Below, in pieces: positions 24,888-37,684 of a DNA stretch of 64,000 nt. The notes below the pieces were generated by a model. The model was not told the DNA's origin. It saw only the letters and a list, made by a program, of their open reading frames with translations, and ran no database searches. The DNA comes from Marthasterias glacialis. Its lineage: Eukaryota; Echinodermata; Asteroidea; Forcipulatida; Asteriidae. The position numbers and the translations under genes were made by a program. Where the stretch lies: contig OU452219.1 of NCBI GenBank assembly GCA_911728455.2, positions 20,181,397 through 20,245,396 of the forward strand, written 5' to 3'. Positions within the stretch are counted from its first letter, which is position 1; each line of letters begins with the position of its first letter.

Positions 24888-25093
24888 CTTTGATGATACA
24901 GTCATGGAATTTGGCACATAGTCAGAGCATGTCATGAGAAAGATATTTGACAATAGGGCCATCGCAAATTTGTCTTTTAAAAAAATATAGGTAGAGTACC
25001 AATCAGTGGCAGCCATTTTGAATGGCCATCAGCTTTCTCATGATCATGACATACTCTGACTGTGTGCCAAAATCCATGTTGGTATCATCAAAG
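24888..25093. repeat. 206-bp palindromic element, U3
   Basis: Termini are CTTTGATGATACAGTCATGG and, as reverse complement, CTTTGATGATACCAACATGG. Arms are about 65 bp with few mismatches, around a short AT-rich centre (AAATTTGTC...AATATAGG). Confidence 0.85.
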
Positions 25094-25612
25094 GCACAAC
25101 TCCCCCAAGTATTTCCCCTGTCTGCCCCAATATTATATTTATTTAAATTAAAGGTTTGTTTTAATAAACTATTTTACCTTGATAATAATATTTCTCAAAC
25201 TCCACTAAATTGTTTTCAGGGAGACTACATAGCAAACTGCTTTATACTCTCAAGTGCTAAGGATCCTTGATCAATCCAGCCACCTCATCCTGTGACGCGG
25301 ATGTTGAAATGAGCAGCTGACACAATGGTCATGATGTCTCATCAAATCTTGACTTGTAGCTCGTTTTGCTAGTTGTGCAGATTAAGGTCATTTTTGAAAA
25401 CCACAGCTCAGGCCTTTTTCAAGTTCCAAACCAAACTTTTACAGTTTTTAAATTAGTGACTGAGACCAAACTAGAGCTTAAGCTGGAGCTGTGATTTCAA
25501 AAAGGGCCCTAGTCACACTAATGAATGATGAATAGATGGATGCCTTGGCTCTGCAGAGTGCTCCCTCTCTCTTTAGCTGTCCCTCTCTGATCCCTAGATG
25601 ACCTACACTGAC

Positions 25613-25697
25613 CTGACTCTTCACTTTAGATGGTGAGTTGACCTGTGACCTCTCATCCATGTCTTTTTCGGTTGGAGTCGTCCCATCCAAATAAGCA
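25613..25697 (-). pseudogene. Exon-like segment d, U3 copy
   Basis: Same 85-nt length and signals as the U2 copy. No extra disruption seen inside the segment. Confidence 0.35.
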
Positions 25698-26352
25698 CTA
25701 AATGACAAAAGTCATAAATAAAAACAACGAGTATCATAGTCTGTTGTTTCTTGAAAACTGTATACAGTGTTCAGGAACCACTGTTGTACCTTCACCTTTC
25801 CGTGTGCTGTCAGTGTTTTAATGAGGGATTGGACAACATTGACAGATTTCATGCATTCACCTTAACTGGTTTCAAAAAACATTAGGAAACTAACTTGTAA
25901 ATGTTGCCATATAAACAGATGCTAGGGTTTCAAGAAAGCCTGCGTGTTTTTTTTCACTTTCATTTTTCTCAAAAAAAAAATTCTCTTAAATTGAATTACT
26001 TCCCTTTTTTAATAATGTGCACTGAAAGATTTCGTCGTAACATGTACTGCTGGATTAAAGACTCCTTTTCTTTTTGCAACAAACCAATCTTGAAAGTATC
26101 ACTGTAGTTTTCTTTACTCTGAAACTCTTGGATTTGTAAACTTAGGCTATTTATCTCTTTTTGAAAAAAGACAAGAAAAGCATAATACCAAATTCCATTG
26201 CATGGTCTTAGAACTCAGATCAGATGACATCTATGAAAAGAGGGCCATCAGCTTTAAGACACAAGAACCTGTAAAAGAAAATCAAAAATAAAGTTAAAAT
26301 AAGTTCTAAAAATTTAAGCACTGCAGTCCAAAAACCTTAACCGTTAACTTAC

Positions 26353-26423
26353 CAAATGTTGTGATCAACAATGTCCCAGATATGCCATCATTATGCAATG
26401 TGTCATCCTAAGCAGAAGTTAAG
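26353..26423 (-). pseudogene. Exon-like segment c, U3 copy with stop
   Basis: Both splice sites are kept, but the codon before GATGAC is TAG on the minus strand (plus strand ATCCTAAGC), so this copy has a premature stop. This argues against one continuous gene using every unit. Confidence 0.5.
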
Positions 26424-26459
26424 CTGTAAAAAGAAAAAACTTACAGAAAATGTTATTAC

Positions 26460-27198
26460 CTGTGGGAGGAAAAGTGGTTATTTGCTGTTGAAGGAAAAGA
26501 GGTTAATGTATATGAACTTACCAACTCTACCAAATATTTTTTACCTACGGAAGGAAAGTGGTTATTTGCTGTGGGAGGAAAGTGGTTATTTGCTGTGGGA
26601 GGAAAGTGGTTATTTGCTGTGTAAGGAAAAGAGGTTAATGTACGTGAACTTACCAACTCTACCAAATATTTTTTGTTACCTGTGGAAGGAAAATGGTTAT
26701 TTGCTGTGGGAGGAAAGAAGTTATATGCTGTGGGAGGAAAAGTGGTTATTTGCTGTGGGAGGAAAGTGGTTATTTGCTGTGGGAGGAAAAGAGGTTATGT
26801 ATTTGAACTTACCAACTCTACCAAATATTTTTTGTTACCTGTGGAAGGAAAATGGTTATTTGCTGTGGGAGGAAAGTGGTTATTTGCTGTGGAAGAAAAT
26901 GGGATTAAAAGCTAAACCTAACCCATTCTAAACTACTTTTATACTTTACCTCATACTTAACCTTGCTGCCATTTCTGTATATGATGCAGTCTTACCAACT
27001 CTACCAAATCTTTTTTTACCTGTGGATGGAAACTGGTTATTTGCTGTGGGAGAAAAGTGGTTATTTGCTGTGGGAGGAAAAGAGGTTATATATTTTAACT
27101 TACCAACTCTACCAAATATGTTTTTTACCTGTAGAAGGAAAATGGTTATTTGCTTTAGGAGGAAAGTGGTTATTTGCTGTGAAAGAAAATGGGGTTAA
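26460..27198. repeat. 24-bp splice-site minisatellite, U3 (two blocks)
   Basis: The main block at 26460-26911 has about 14 repeat ends and three donors. A second block at 27017-27198 follows a duplicated, truncated exon-a fragment at 26960-26993. This is the most expanded version in the window. Confidence 0.85.
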
Positions 27199-27251
27199 AA
27201 GCTAAACCTAACCCATTCTATACTACTTTTATACTTTACCTCATACTTTAC

Positions 27252-27659
27252 CTTGCTGCCATTTCTGTACATGATGCAGTCTGTTGTTCTATGTTCCATC
27301 TCAGCACATCTTTCATCTCGGGTGGGGCCAAGCATCATAATCTTTGGTTCATGGCATACAGTATAACTTAGTCTTGGTTTCAATTAGTTTTTTTTTAACT
27401 CCTGCATTCAGTGAGTCATTTGTTGGAGAACATCGCACTGTAAAACTTTACACTTTTGGTAAACAAAACATTTTAGTGCACTTGAACCAAGACTAAGTAA
27501 TACTGCCTACATTACCTGCCTGAAGAGTTCTAACCTGAATAAGGGGAAATGGTTAGTGGTGTAATTTCTAGGCCTACACTCCCATCTACTCTAAGCCTTT
27601 TGTATTTCATTACCATAACTTACCCTGTTATCTTTGTCATCAATCTTCATGGCTGGTAT
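27252..27659 (-). pseudogene. Exon-like cluster a, mini-exon, b: U3 copy
   Basis: b is at 27624-27659, the mini-exon at 27516-27534 and a at 27252 to about 27377. The donor of a has become AAG/GTAAAG (plus-strand TACTTTACCTT), a better match than GTTAAG in the other units. Confidence 0.4.
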
Positions 27660-28343
27660 CTTGAGGTCATCAATAAGCAGGGCAGTAATACAGGGGTCAT
27701 CATGTCTTCTTGATTTTGTCTTTTTTTTCCTTTTTATATTTTTAAGTAGTACAGGGCCCTATTTCCTTAATAATTATCTAGGGTAAATAAATCGCATGCG
27801 TACACATTACTGCTGCTACAGATTCTAACGATTGGTAATTTCAGTGGGTTTTGTGAAAGCTTAAAGAGGGGTGATGTATAATGTGGTGCTTAACCACATC
27901 ATACAAAGACAAGGTTTTGTTTGAATGTTGGTTTTATTTCATTAGTCTTAACTAAGTGAAGACTAAAATTATGTCAAGAATATTTCAGTTGGTCTTTACT
28001 GGGTTGAGTGCAAGATTGCACAGCGTGTTTCTTTTGGGAGTATAGAGAGCTTATTTCAATTTATATTTAAAAATCTTTGAAAATGCTATGTAAATTGTTA
28101 TGTGTGAATGCAAGCTCACAAAATATTTCGTTTAATTTCTTATTCTATTTGTGTACAATTATTTGGGGAGTTTCAACTTTATAACAACTACATTACTTTA
28201 CAATATGTTGTTGTCTTGTTGGCCGTAATTTTAAGAACAAAGATGGTTCAAGTCAAACTAACCACTGAGTAAAAAATTAAAAAAAAAAAAAAAAAAAACC
28301 AAGGTGGTTTGGGCGGTTCCCGAACAAAAGGTTTAAATAATTT

Positions 28344-28816
28344 AATCATGACAATATTTATGTTAAACATGACAATTGGTGACATCAGCTTCAACATCCC
28401 TGGGAGAACGTTTGGAACCAAAAAGAAATACAGTGCATCACTGGCCACAACCAACATGCATTTCAAGAGACTGAACCATGTAGAATGATCAAGCAGCTCT
28501 GGCAACATCACCATGAAAGACAATACAAGTTGACAACATCAACAAGCACTCAGTCGAATACTTTGTGTTAAAGAATATAATTTAATCATGACAATATTTA
28601 TGTTAAACATGACAAATGGTGACATCAGCTTCAACATCCCGCAGAAAACGTTTGGGACCAAAAAGAACTACAGTGCATCACTGGCCACGACCAACATGCA
28701 TTACAAAAAACTGAACCATGTAGAATGATCAAGCAGCTTTGGCAACATCACCATGAAAGACAATACAAGTTGACAACATCAACAAGCACTCAGTTGAACA
28801 CTCGGTGTTAAAGAAA
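28344..28816. repeat. Tandem pair of 240-bp repeats, U3
   Basis: Copies start at 28344 and 28584 and are nearly identical to U1, including the CAGTCGAATACTTTGTG ending of the first copy. Confidence 0.85.
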
Positions 28817-29675
28817 AAGAAAACCTGCAAGATTATTGGGAGGAAATGTGGTTAGATCTTCGCTTACCGTTTGCCGCACTCTTGTCTTTACCTTTTGGTG
28901 AAACCATTACCACACAATCCATAGATCAAAGTCTCTTGGAAATGGCTGCAAAATACTGAACATTGGTCAACAACTAGAGTTTTTAGAAACCAAGGTTTAC
29001 TGTCAAAAGTTCAGTTCAGTTTTTAAAACACAAACCGCAAGGTCATCAAATCCACCGACAACATTCTCCACCGCCACAGAAACAACTCATTTTCCTTGGA
29101 TGAACACTTGAAGACTAAACACCAAACAGCTCTCCCGGGCTGGCACTGGCACGGGTAGTTCCTCTGTTGCGGTACTCAGAAAAGGGAAGGTCAAGTTGTC
29201 CAACTTTCCTGCAGTCATGTCGTCCTAAAAGAAGTGTAACACTATGCTTTTAGTTCTCAGAGTCTCTTGAAGGTCGACATCAAAGAAGGCCCAAAATAAT
29301 TCCGTGGAATTCGCATGCTAGTCGGAGGCTCAACAGCGAAGTTGGGAGTCCATTTTGAGTGCATTTTATACAGTCAGTTGTTGTCCGTGAAGTTCCATGC
29401 TCAACTTCGTGGAGCTCTCCAAACTAGTTGCAAACTCAACACAAAATAAACCAGTTTTGGGAAAAGGCACTCCTCCATAAAAAGCCTTCCTGTTGTTGAA
29501 AGTTTTTTTTACAGGTAGGGTTGTAAAACGTCCATTTTTGTCCAGTTTGAGTGTCTCAAATCCCTTGTAGAAACCGAATTAATACAAAAGACGTCCGTGG
29601 TCTCTTGGAAAACTGCAACGTATATGAACTGTGTTGAATAGTTGCAGCACTTCAATACACGCGCCCAAACAACTA

Positions 29676-29838
29676 ATTTGCATAACAATGCTGCATTCTG
29701 AGCTCATTTGCTACATCTCAATGCCAGGAATTCCAGTTTTCCTCCAGGTACTAGAAGCCCCGCCCACTTGCTCTCCTTCACTTTAAAAACGCTATTAATA
29801 CAGAGTTGCCCATCTGCAGTTTGTGCTGATTATAAAAA
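29676..29838 (+). promoter_or_regulatory. Octamer / GC-box / TATA module, U3
   Basis: ATTTGCAT at 29676-29683, a CCCCGCCCAC box near 29759 and TATAAAAA at 29831-29838. Spacing is 155 bp (alpha form). Confidence 0.45.
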
Positions 29839-29946
29839 ACAAACAACTACTTTGGAAGAGGATGCCGGAGAGGCATTCGATATCTTTGCCTGCTGGCGAA
29901 CCTTGCTTAATCGTAAATGTTTGTGATACTCCCCTCTAGCGACCAG

Positions 29947-30186
29947 TTTCATGGCTCTGCTTACTGCGTCATTCTGCGCTTACGAAGACCATTCGCCGCT
30001 TACGAGGTTAGCGCCGAATTTCTGCGCTAGCTGTGTAAGCAGGGAATCCTTAGTTACGTGAACTACGCACGCGCACAAGCAAAAATTCCTTGCTAACCCG
30101 TGAAATACGCTTAAGTAAGCGCGGAATTTTCTGCTTCCGCAAGCGCCGATTTTTTGCTTACGGTAAGCAGAGCCATGAAATTGGGC
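29947..30186. repeat. 240-bp MITE unique to U3
   Basis: Inverted ends TTTCATGGCTCTGCTTAC on the left and GTAAGCAGAGCCATGAAA, then TTGGGC, on the right. The U1 counterpart (GCGACCAGTGGCGTAACTTG near 11438) is an uninterrupted empty site. A short CCAG is duplicated at the junctions. The core TTTCATGG...TGAAATTGGG relates it to the 180-bp MITE. It inserted after the U1 and U3 right halves separated. Confidence 0.85.
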
Positions 30187-30202
30187 CCAGTGGCGTAACT
30201 TG

Positions 30203-30336
30203 ACATTTTCATTGGGGAGGAAGGGGCAGCAGCGTAGCCACACGCAGGGGGTGGGGGGGGGGCACGTGCACCAAACCTAGTCCCCAGCCTAAGCCCGTGT
30301 GGCTACGCCGCTGCCCTTCCTCCCCAATGAAAATGT
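30203..30336. repeat. Long hairpin with arms of about 42 bp
   Basis: Left arm 30203-30245 (ACATTTTCATTGGGGAGGAA, then GGGGCAGCAGCGTAGCCACA) is the inverse of right arm 30296-30336 (CGTGTGGCTACGCCGCTGCC, then CTTCCTCCCCAATGAAAATGT), around a G-rich loop of about 50 bp. The U1 equivalent is at 11466-11495 and 11547-11575, where ATCATGGG interrupts the outer arm. Confidence 0.75.
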
Positions 30337-31929
30337 ATGGTTCTATGTCGCTTCCCCTACCCCCTTTCTACTGTGAAAAAATCCAGATACATGTATATAG
30401 TGCATTGAACAAGATGGCCCCTGCCGAAACCATCAAATTCGGATCACAGACTGTGGCTTGACGTAATGGTGCTGTCACACACGCTTAAAAGGAATGCCTA
30501 AAATGTGCCCACACCCCTTGAAAAATTACAGGTTACGCAGCTGGGTGGGAGCAAGCGGGGGCAAAGACAATTAAGTTAGGGGAGGGAACTTTTGATGTAT
30601 GGAACCATTTATTTGTGCATTTTTTCCCGAACCCAGAATTGGGGGTGGGGGGGGGGGCAAGTTGTGCAGAAATATTTCAAATTTAAATGACAAGATAATA
30701 CTTGCCATTGCGCAAACGCTTTTATTCGCTATCGATTTCGGCAGTGGCTACGGCCAGAACGCCTATGACAACAATAGCCGCAGCCGAAGTCGCTTAACTC
30801 GGACACGGCCTTTAAGTCTTAGTTTCAAGACCTTCGTTGCTTTTATATCTAAAATGGACAAATTCCAACAACAAAGGGCGCTATGCGTTTTTAACGGTCT
30901 TCATTTTTCTCGTCTGTTTCAACGTTTACCAATCGCAATTGCTGACAGTCCTACCGAAAATTACTGCGAACTGATAAATGTATATTCGATACTAACCTAA
31001 CGAACAAAAATCAACTCTTTCAAAATTCTGTCACATCTTCCTACACAAACACCGCAATCCCATGGGCGTAAATACCAGGGGTGGGGGATGTATCACCCAC
31101 ACTTTTTGGGAGGAAGGTGCAGCAGTGTAGCCACATGGGGCCAGGGGATGGAGGGCACGTGCACCCCTCCCAGTCCCCCATCCTAAGCCAATGTGGCTAT
31201 GCAGATGCCCCAACCCATTTCCCATGGTAAAATCTAGATACATGTATGTAGTGCATTAACAAAGTGGCCGTTGGGACCCCTGGCACACACGCTTAAAAGC
31301 AACGCCCGTAATGTGCCCCACCCCTTGACAAATTGTTGGCTACGCAGCTGGGTGGGGGCAAACGGGGAAAAAAGACATTGAAGATAGGGGGAGGGAACTT
31401 TTGATGTATGAAACCATTTATTTGTGCATTTTGTCCGAACCCATATGCGGGGGTCGGTGGGAGTTGTTCAGAATTATTTTCAATTGAAATGACAAGAGAT
31501 ACTACTTGCCATTACGCAGAAGCGTTTTTTATGAAAACATATTGTAGGGTGCACCCCCACTAAGAGGTCACCAGATTAGACTTCAACTTCTTGAAGACTT
31601 GAAGCAATGAAGACAGCGCCATCTAAATCAACTCACAGTCCGTGTGTTGTTAGGCCGTATCCAAATTGGTGGTTTCGAATTGGTGGTTAAGACGGCCATA
31701 GCCTCAGCCGAAGTCCCACGGCCTTTGTCTCGATTTCAAGATCTTCGTTGCTTCAGCTAATCTGGACAAAGTTCAACAACAGAGGGCGCTATGTGTTTTT
31801 AACGGTCTCCATTTTTCTCGTCTTTTTCAAAGTTTACCAATCGCGATTGCTGACAATCATACCGACAATTACTGCGAACCGATCAATTTATATTTGTTCA
31901 ATACTAACCAACGGACAATACTCTTTCAA

Positions 31930-32275
31930 AATTCTGCTACATCTTCCTTCACAAACGCCCCAATCCAATACCCTCATACCCAACCCCCACTCTCAGCACA
32001 TCCAAAACTTCCTACCATCACACCCTTCCCTACGACTAACACTCACCAATCCCTATTGACTCTCACATCCATCCCCTTACCTTTTCACTCGATCCTATAT
32101 TTGCAACCGACCTCTCACTAGCGAGGAACCTGTCCCTACTGACCCCCACACCCATCCTCCACTCTCACAGTCACACCCAAAACTCCCTACCATCACACCC
32201 TTTCCCTACGACTCTATTACCCACCTACCCGTACCAACCCTCACACCCATTCCCTACCCTCACATAAAATCTCTT
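31930..32275. repeat. G-poor, C-rich tract, U3
   Basis: Like U1, but it ends by joining directly to ACATAAAATCTCTTCACTCC, so about 500 bp present in U1 (13600-13920) have been lost. Confidence 0.7.
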
Positions 32276-34047
32276 CACTCCATCATAACTTAGAAAAAGT
32301 AATGCGCCCCCACTTCCAAAACCTTGCCTTAAAATTTACTTAATAATTGTAGGTCCACTAATAACTATATGCACACCTAAGCATTTCCTTTGTGGGTTGA
32401 AGTCTGGGCTTGAGTCAAATAGAATAAAAACGCAAATAAGAAGCTAAGGTTATGTTTAGATTGATTTAATCCTTGATTGAGATTGAACAGCTATTGGTTA
32501 AACCATTCTAAAATAATATTGTTATTGTTGAATCCCCTTCTCCAATATCCTTATTATTCCCCAAAGAAAAATGAAATCCTACTACTGCCCTCAAATAATG
32601 TTCGTCACATTATGTGGACATGCATAACTTATAACTTAAGAGGGCGCACTTTCTTTTTCATGGTGGAGGTGGGTAGGAACTTGGGAGGCATGCGGCGGAG
32701 GGGGGGGGGGTCTAAGGCTTAGGTCAAAACTAAAGTAAATGCCTACAAACTGAGAAAGGGCCAAGTATAAATTAAAATCAACATTATTCTAACCCCATAA
32801 TGCCAGTTTGATTTGTTTTGGATCTTTATAAACAGATTTAGTAGAAACAATTTTTAAAGAATGAGAAACATATTGTCCACTGGTCTTAAAGTTGAAAATG
32901 TTGCATGATAACACTTAAAATTTTGTCTTAGGATGATTCAGAGAGGTAGAGAAGACTGGAGCACAAGTATCTTAAGTTTGTCTTTTATTTCATACTAAAA
33001 CGAATTAAGATGATAAAATTAATTAATTATAAGAAAACTGAATATTATTTAATGTGAGTCAAAACACAATCATGCTTATTAGAACACTTTCTGTGTTTGA
33101 AAATTCTGTATTTTTAATGGTTTCGTTTACTTTTTGTGTTTTAACTGTCAAGAAAGAAAAAAACCCATACGGTTGAAATAACCGAAGCTCAAATTATGTA
33201 ACAGTGCTTAAATTCACTGCCTAGTAAGGCAAATACGTTTTTGTGAAGCATTTCAAAAATGACTTGTTTTAACTGATTAATCAAAGCTCTGTTTTATACC
33301 AGTTTTAATGAAGAAAGGAAAATTGCATGTTTTTTCAAACAACTGCTCACCCTTTACTTTACTTTAATAACAAAATAAACCTATTATGAAAACTTAAGTT
33401 TCCTACAAAAACGTCCTTTTTTCAACCTTTCCATGGTTTTCATTTACATCTCAATAAATTTGTTTCAACAGTGAAAATAATGTTCTATTTAGTGTGCACT
33501 ATCATCAACAAGATGCACTTGGTGCTCCATATTTGGCATGGTGTACCCCCCCCCCCCCCAACATTGATGACTCTCTCTGCCATGTATCGAACTTGGTACG
33601 ACAATAAAGGCCTCCATCTCCACTTACAGGAATCTTTAAGCTTGTTTTTTGTTTTTACTTGGGGTGAATACTTCTGCATGAGAGGTAAACAGTGTGTTAG
33701 AGTATATGAACATTTGTGTGTGGGCAAGGGGGGGGGGGGACCACGACGACTCCCTCTGCCATATATTAAGCTTGGTACATAAAAACAATGTCCTCTATCT
33801 CCACTTACAGCCCAGATCTGATCCTCCCACTCTATATAATTACTGAAGGAACTCTGCATGAAGCAAGTTATACTCAGGGCTTTCAGAGTCCCATGTAAAT
33901 CTTCCTGTGTTCCATACAACACTCCACCAGAAAGAAGAGAGTTGTGGGTTCAATTCCTACTTCAGGTGTCTGTGTATTTTCACCACATGCATTGAAAGCA
34001 TCGAGTATACTATGCTTCATGGTACTACAGGCAGGTTATGGGATTGT

Positions 34048-34253
34048 CTTTGATGATACAGTCATGGAATTTGGCACATAGTCAGAGCATGTCATGAGAA
34101 AGATATTTGACAATAGGGCCATCGCAAATTTGTCTTTTAAAAAAATATAGGTAGAGTACCAATCAGTGGCAGCCATTTTGATTGGCCATCAGCTTTCTCA
34201 TGATCATGACATACTCTGACTGTGTGCCAAAATCCATGTTTGTATCATCAAAG
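34048..34253. repeat. 206-bp palindromic element, U4
   Basis: Intact termini. The arm around GGCACATAGTCAGAGCATGT carries the same CATAG for CACAG change as U3, U5 and U6. Confidence 0.85.
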
Positions 34254-34772
34254 GCACAACTCCCCCAAATATTTCCCATGTCTGCCCCAATATTATATTT
34301 ATTTAAATTAAAGGTTTGTTTTAATAAACTATATATCCTTGATAATGATATTTCTCAAATTCCACTAAATTGTTTTCAGGGAGACTACATAGCAAACTGC
34401 TTTATACTCTCAAGTGCTAAGGATCCTTGATCAATCCAGCCACCTCATCCTGTGACGCGGATGTTGAAATGAGCAGCTGACACAATGGTCATGATGTCTC
34501 ATCAAATCTTGACTTGTAGCTCGTTTTGCTAGTTGTGCAGATTAAGGTCATTTTTGAAAACCACAGCTCAGGCCTTTTTCAAGTTCCAAACCAAACTTTT
34601 ACAGTTTTTAAATTAGTGACTGAGACCAAACTAGAGCTTCAGCTGGAGCTGTGATTTCAAAAAGGGCCCTAATCACACTAATGAATGATGGATAGATGGA
34701 TGCCTTGGCTCTGCAGAGTGCTCCCTCTCTCTTTAGCTGTCCCTCTCTGATCCCTAGATGACCTACACTGAC

Positions 34773-34857
34773 CTGACTCTTCACTTTAGATGTTGAGTTG
34801 ACCTGTGACCTCTCATCCATGTCTTTTTCGGTTGGAGTCGTCCCATCCAAATAAGCA
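34773..34857 (-). pseudogene. Exon-like segment d, U4 copy
   Basis: 85 nt, as in U2. One substitution near the 3' part (AACTCAACATCT in place of AACTCACCATCT) matches the base in U1. Confidence 0.35.
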
Positions 34858-35512
34858 CTAAATGACAAAAGTCATAAATAAAAACAATGAGTATCATAGT
34901 CTGTTGTTTCTTGAAAACTGTATACAGTGTTCAGGAACCACTGTTGTACCTTCACCTTTCCGTGTGCTGTCAGTGTTTTAATGAGGGATTGGACAACATT
35001 GACAGATTTCATGCATTCACCTTAACTGGTTTCAAAAAACATTAGGAAACTAACTTGTAAATGTTGCCATATAAACAGATGCTAGGGTTTCAAGAAAGCC
35101 TGCGTGTTTTTTTTCACTTTCATTTTTCTCAAAAAAAAAATTCTCTTTAATTGAATTACTTCCCTTTTTTAATAATGTGCACTGAAAGATTTCGTCGTAA
35201 CATGTACTGCTGGATTAAAGACTCCTTTTCTTTTTGCAACAAACCAATCTTGAAAGTATCACTGTAGTTTTCTTTACTCTGAAACTCTTGGATTTGTAAA
35301 CTTAGGCTATTTATCTCTTTTTGAAAAAAGACAAGAAAAGCATAATACCAAATTCCATTGCATGGTCTTTAAACTCAGATCAGATGACATCTATGAAAAG
35401 AGGGCCATCAGCTTTAAAACAACAGAACCTGTAAAAGAAAATCAAAAATAAAGTTAAAAAAAGTTCTAAAAATTTAAGCACTGCAATCCAAAAACTTTAA
35501 CCGTTAACTTAC

Positions 35513-35583
35513 CAAATGTTGTGATCAACAATGTCCCAGATATGCCATCATTATGCAATGTGTCATCCACAGCAGAAGTTAAG
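35513..35583 (-). pseudogene. Exon-like segment c, U4 copy
   Basis: 71 nt, intact consensus peptide (LTSAVDDTLHND...), with both splice sites intact. Confidence 0.5.
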
Positions 35584-35618
35584 CTGTAAAAAAGAAAAAA
35601 CTTACAGAAAATGTTATT

Positions 35619-36041
35619 ACCTGTGGAAGGAAAAGTGGTTATTTGCTGTTGAAGGAAAAGAGGTTAATGTATATGAACTTACCAACTCTACCAAATATTT
35701 TTTACCTATGGAAGGAAAGTGGTTATTTGCTGTGGGAGGAAAGTGGTTATTTGCTGTGGAAGGAAAAGAGGTTAATGTACGTGAACTTACCAACTCTACC
35801 AAATATTTTTTGTTACCTGTGGAAGGAAAATGGTTATTTGCTGTGGGAGGAAAGAGGTTATATGCTGTGGGAGGAAAGTGGTTATTTGCTGTGGGAGGAA
35901 AGTGGTTATTTGCTGTGGGAGGAAAAGAGGTTATATATTTTAACTTACCAACTCTACCAAATATGTTTTTTTACCTGTGGAAGGAAAATGGTTATTTGCT
36001 TTGGGAGGAAAGTGGTTATTTGCTGTGGAAGAAAATGGGGT
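35619..36041. repeat. 24-bp splice-site minisatellite, U4
   Basis: A single block with GTAAGTTC donors before each cluster of repeats. Minus-strand mini-exons include GGTAACAAAAAATATTTGGT followed by AGAGTTG/GTAAGT. Confidence 0.85.
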
Positions 36042-36097
36042 TAAAAGCTAAACCTAACCCATTCTAAACTACTTTTATACTTTACCTCATACTTAAC

Positions 36098-36508
36098 CTT
36101 GCTGCCATTTCTGTATTTGATGCAGTCTGTTGTTCTATGTTCCGTCTCAGCACATCCTTCGTCTCGGGTGGGGCCAAGCATCATAGTCTTTGGTTCATGG
36201 CATACAGTATTACTCAGTCTTGGTTTCAATTGGTTTTCTTTTAAAAACTCATGCATTCAGTGAGTCATTTGTTGGAGAACATCACACTGTAAAACTTTAC
36301 ATTTTTGGTAAACAAAACATTTTAGTGCACTTGAGCCAAGACTAAGTAATACTGCCTACATTACCTGCCTGAAGAGTTCTAACCTGAATAAGGGGAAATG
36401 GTTAGTGGTGTAATTTCTAGGCCTACATTCCCATCTACTCTAAGCCTTTTGTATTTCATTACCATAACTTACCCTGTCATCTTTGTCATCAATCTTCATG
36501 GCTGGTAT
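36098..36508 (-). pseudogene. Exon-like cluster a, mini-exon, b: U4 copy
   Basis: b is at 36473-36508, the mini-exon at 36365-36383 and a at 36098 to about 36223. In a, the residues before RNGSK read TDCIKY instead of TDCIMF or TDCIMY. Confidence 0.4.
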
Positions 36509-37206
36509 CTTGAGGTCATCAAAAAGCAGGGCAGTCAACACAGAGGTTCATCATGTCTTCTTGATTTTTTCTTTTTTTTCCTTTTATTTTTTTTAAGTAG
36601 TACAGGGCCCTATTTCCTTAATAATTATCTAGGGTAAATAAATCGCATGCGTACACATTACTGCTGCTACAGATTCTAACGATTGGTAAGTTCAGTGGGT
36701 TTTGTGAAAGCTTAAAGAGGGGTGATGTATAATGTGGTGCTTAACCACATCATACAAAGACAATGTTTTGTTTGAATGTTGGCTTTATTTCATTAGTCTT
36801 AACTAAGTGAAGACTAAAATTATGTCAAGAATATTTCAGTTGGTCTTTACTGGGTTGAGTGCAAGATTGCACAGCATGTTTCTTTGCGGAGTACAGAGAG
36901 CTTATTTCAATTTATATTTAAAATTCTTAAAAAATGCTATGTAAATTATTATGTGTGAAAGCAAGCTCACAAAATATTTCGTTTAATTCCTTATCATTCT
37001 ATTTGTGTACAATTATTTGGGCAGTTTCAACTTTATAACAACTACATTACATTACATTATGTTGTTGTCTTGTTGGCCTTAATTTTAAGAACAATGATGG
37101 TCTAAGTCAAACTAACCACTGTGTAAAAAAAATTTAAAAAACCAAAAAAAAAAAAAACCAAGGTGGTTTGGGCGGTGCCCGAATGAAATTAAGGTTTTAA
37201 TAATTT

Positions 37207-37684
37207 AATCATGACAATATTTATGTTAAACATGACAATTGGTGACATCAGCTTCAACATCCCTGGGAAAACGTTTGGAACCAAAGAAATACAGTGCATC
37301 ACTGGCCACAACCAACATGCATTTCAAGAGACTGAACCCTGTAGAATGATCAAGCAGCTCTGCCAACATCACCATGAAAGACAATACAAGTTGACAACAT
37401 CAACAAGCACTCAGTTGAATACTCGGTGTTAAAGAAAATAATTTAATCATGACAATATTTATGTTAAACATGACAATTGGTGACATCAGCTTCAACATCC
37501 CGCAGAAAACGTTTGGGACCAAAAAGAACTACTACAGTGCATCACTGGCCACGACCAACATGCATTACAAAAAAAAATGAACCATGTAGAATGATCAAGC
37601 AGCTTTGGCAACATCACCATAAAAGACATTACAAGTTGACAACATCAACAAGCACTCAGTTGAATACTCGGTGTTAAAGAAAAA
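37207..37684. repeat. Tandem pair of 240-bp repeats, U4
   Basis: Copies start at 37207 and 37445. The first has lost 2 bp (ACCAAAGAAAT). The second has gained bases (GAACTACTACAG and AAAAAAAATGAACC). Confidence 0.85.

Larger units (their letters stand above)
29940..31880. repeat. Internal duplication of about 0.9 kb, U3 (alpha type)
   Basis: Same two-block structure as U1, with the unique 240-bp MITE at the left edge of block 1. The second block differs from U1 by a small rearrangement near GAATTGGTGGTTTCGAATTG (about 31665). Confidence 0.65.
24050..33335. repeat. Macrosatellite unit U3 (9.3 kb, alpha right half)
   Basis: The longest unit. It carries the 180-bp MITE in its left part and a unique 240-bp MITE at 29947. 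Its right half is the near-identical partner of U1, including the internal duplication of about 0.9 kb. Its exon c copy has a premature stop. Confidence 0.9.

Noticed and set aside
26371-26931. Protein with repeated GYLLWEES or KWLFAVGG motifs
   Set aside because: It is the minisatellite read on the plus strand. Frames shift between units, and the opposite strand explains the repeat as splice signals.
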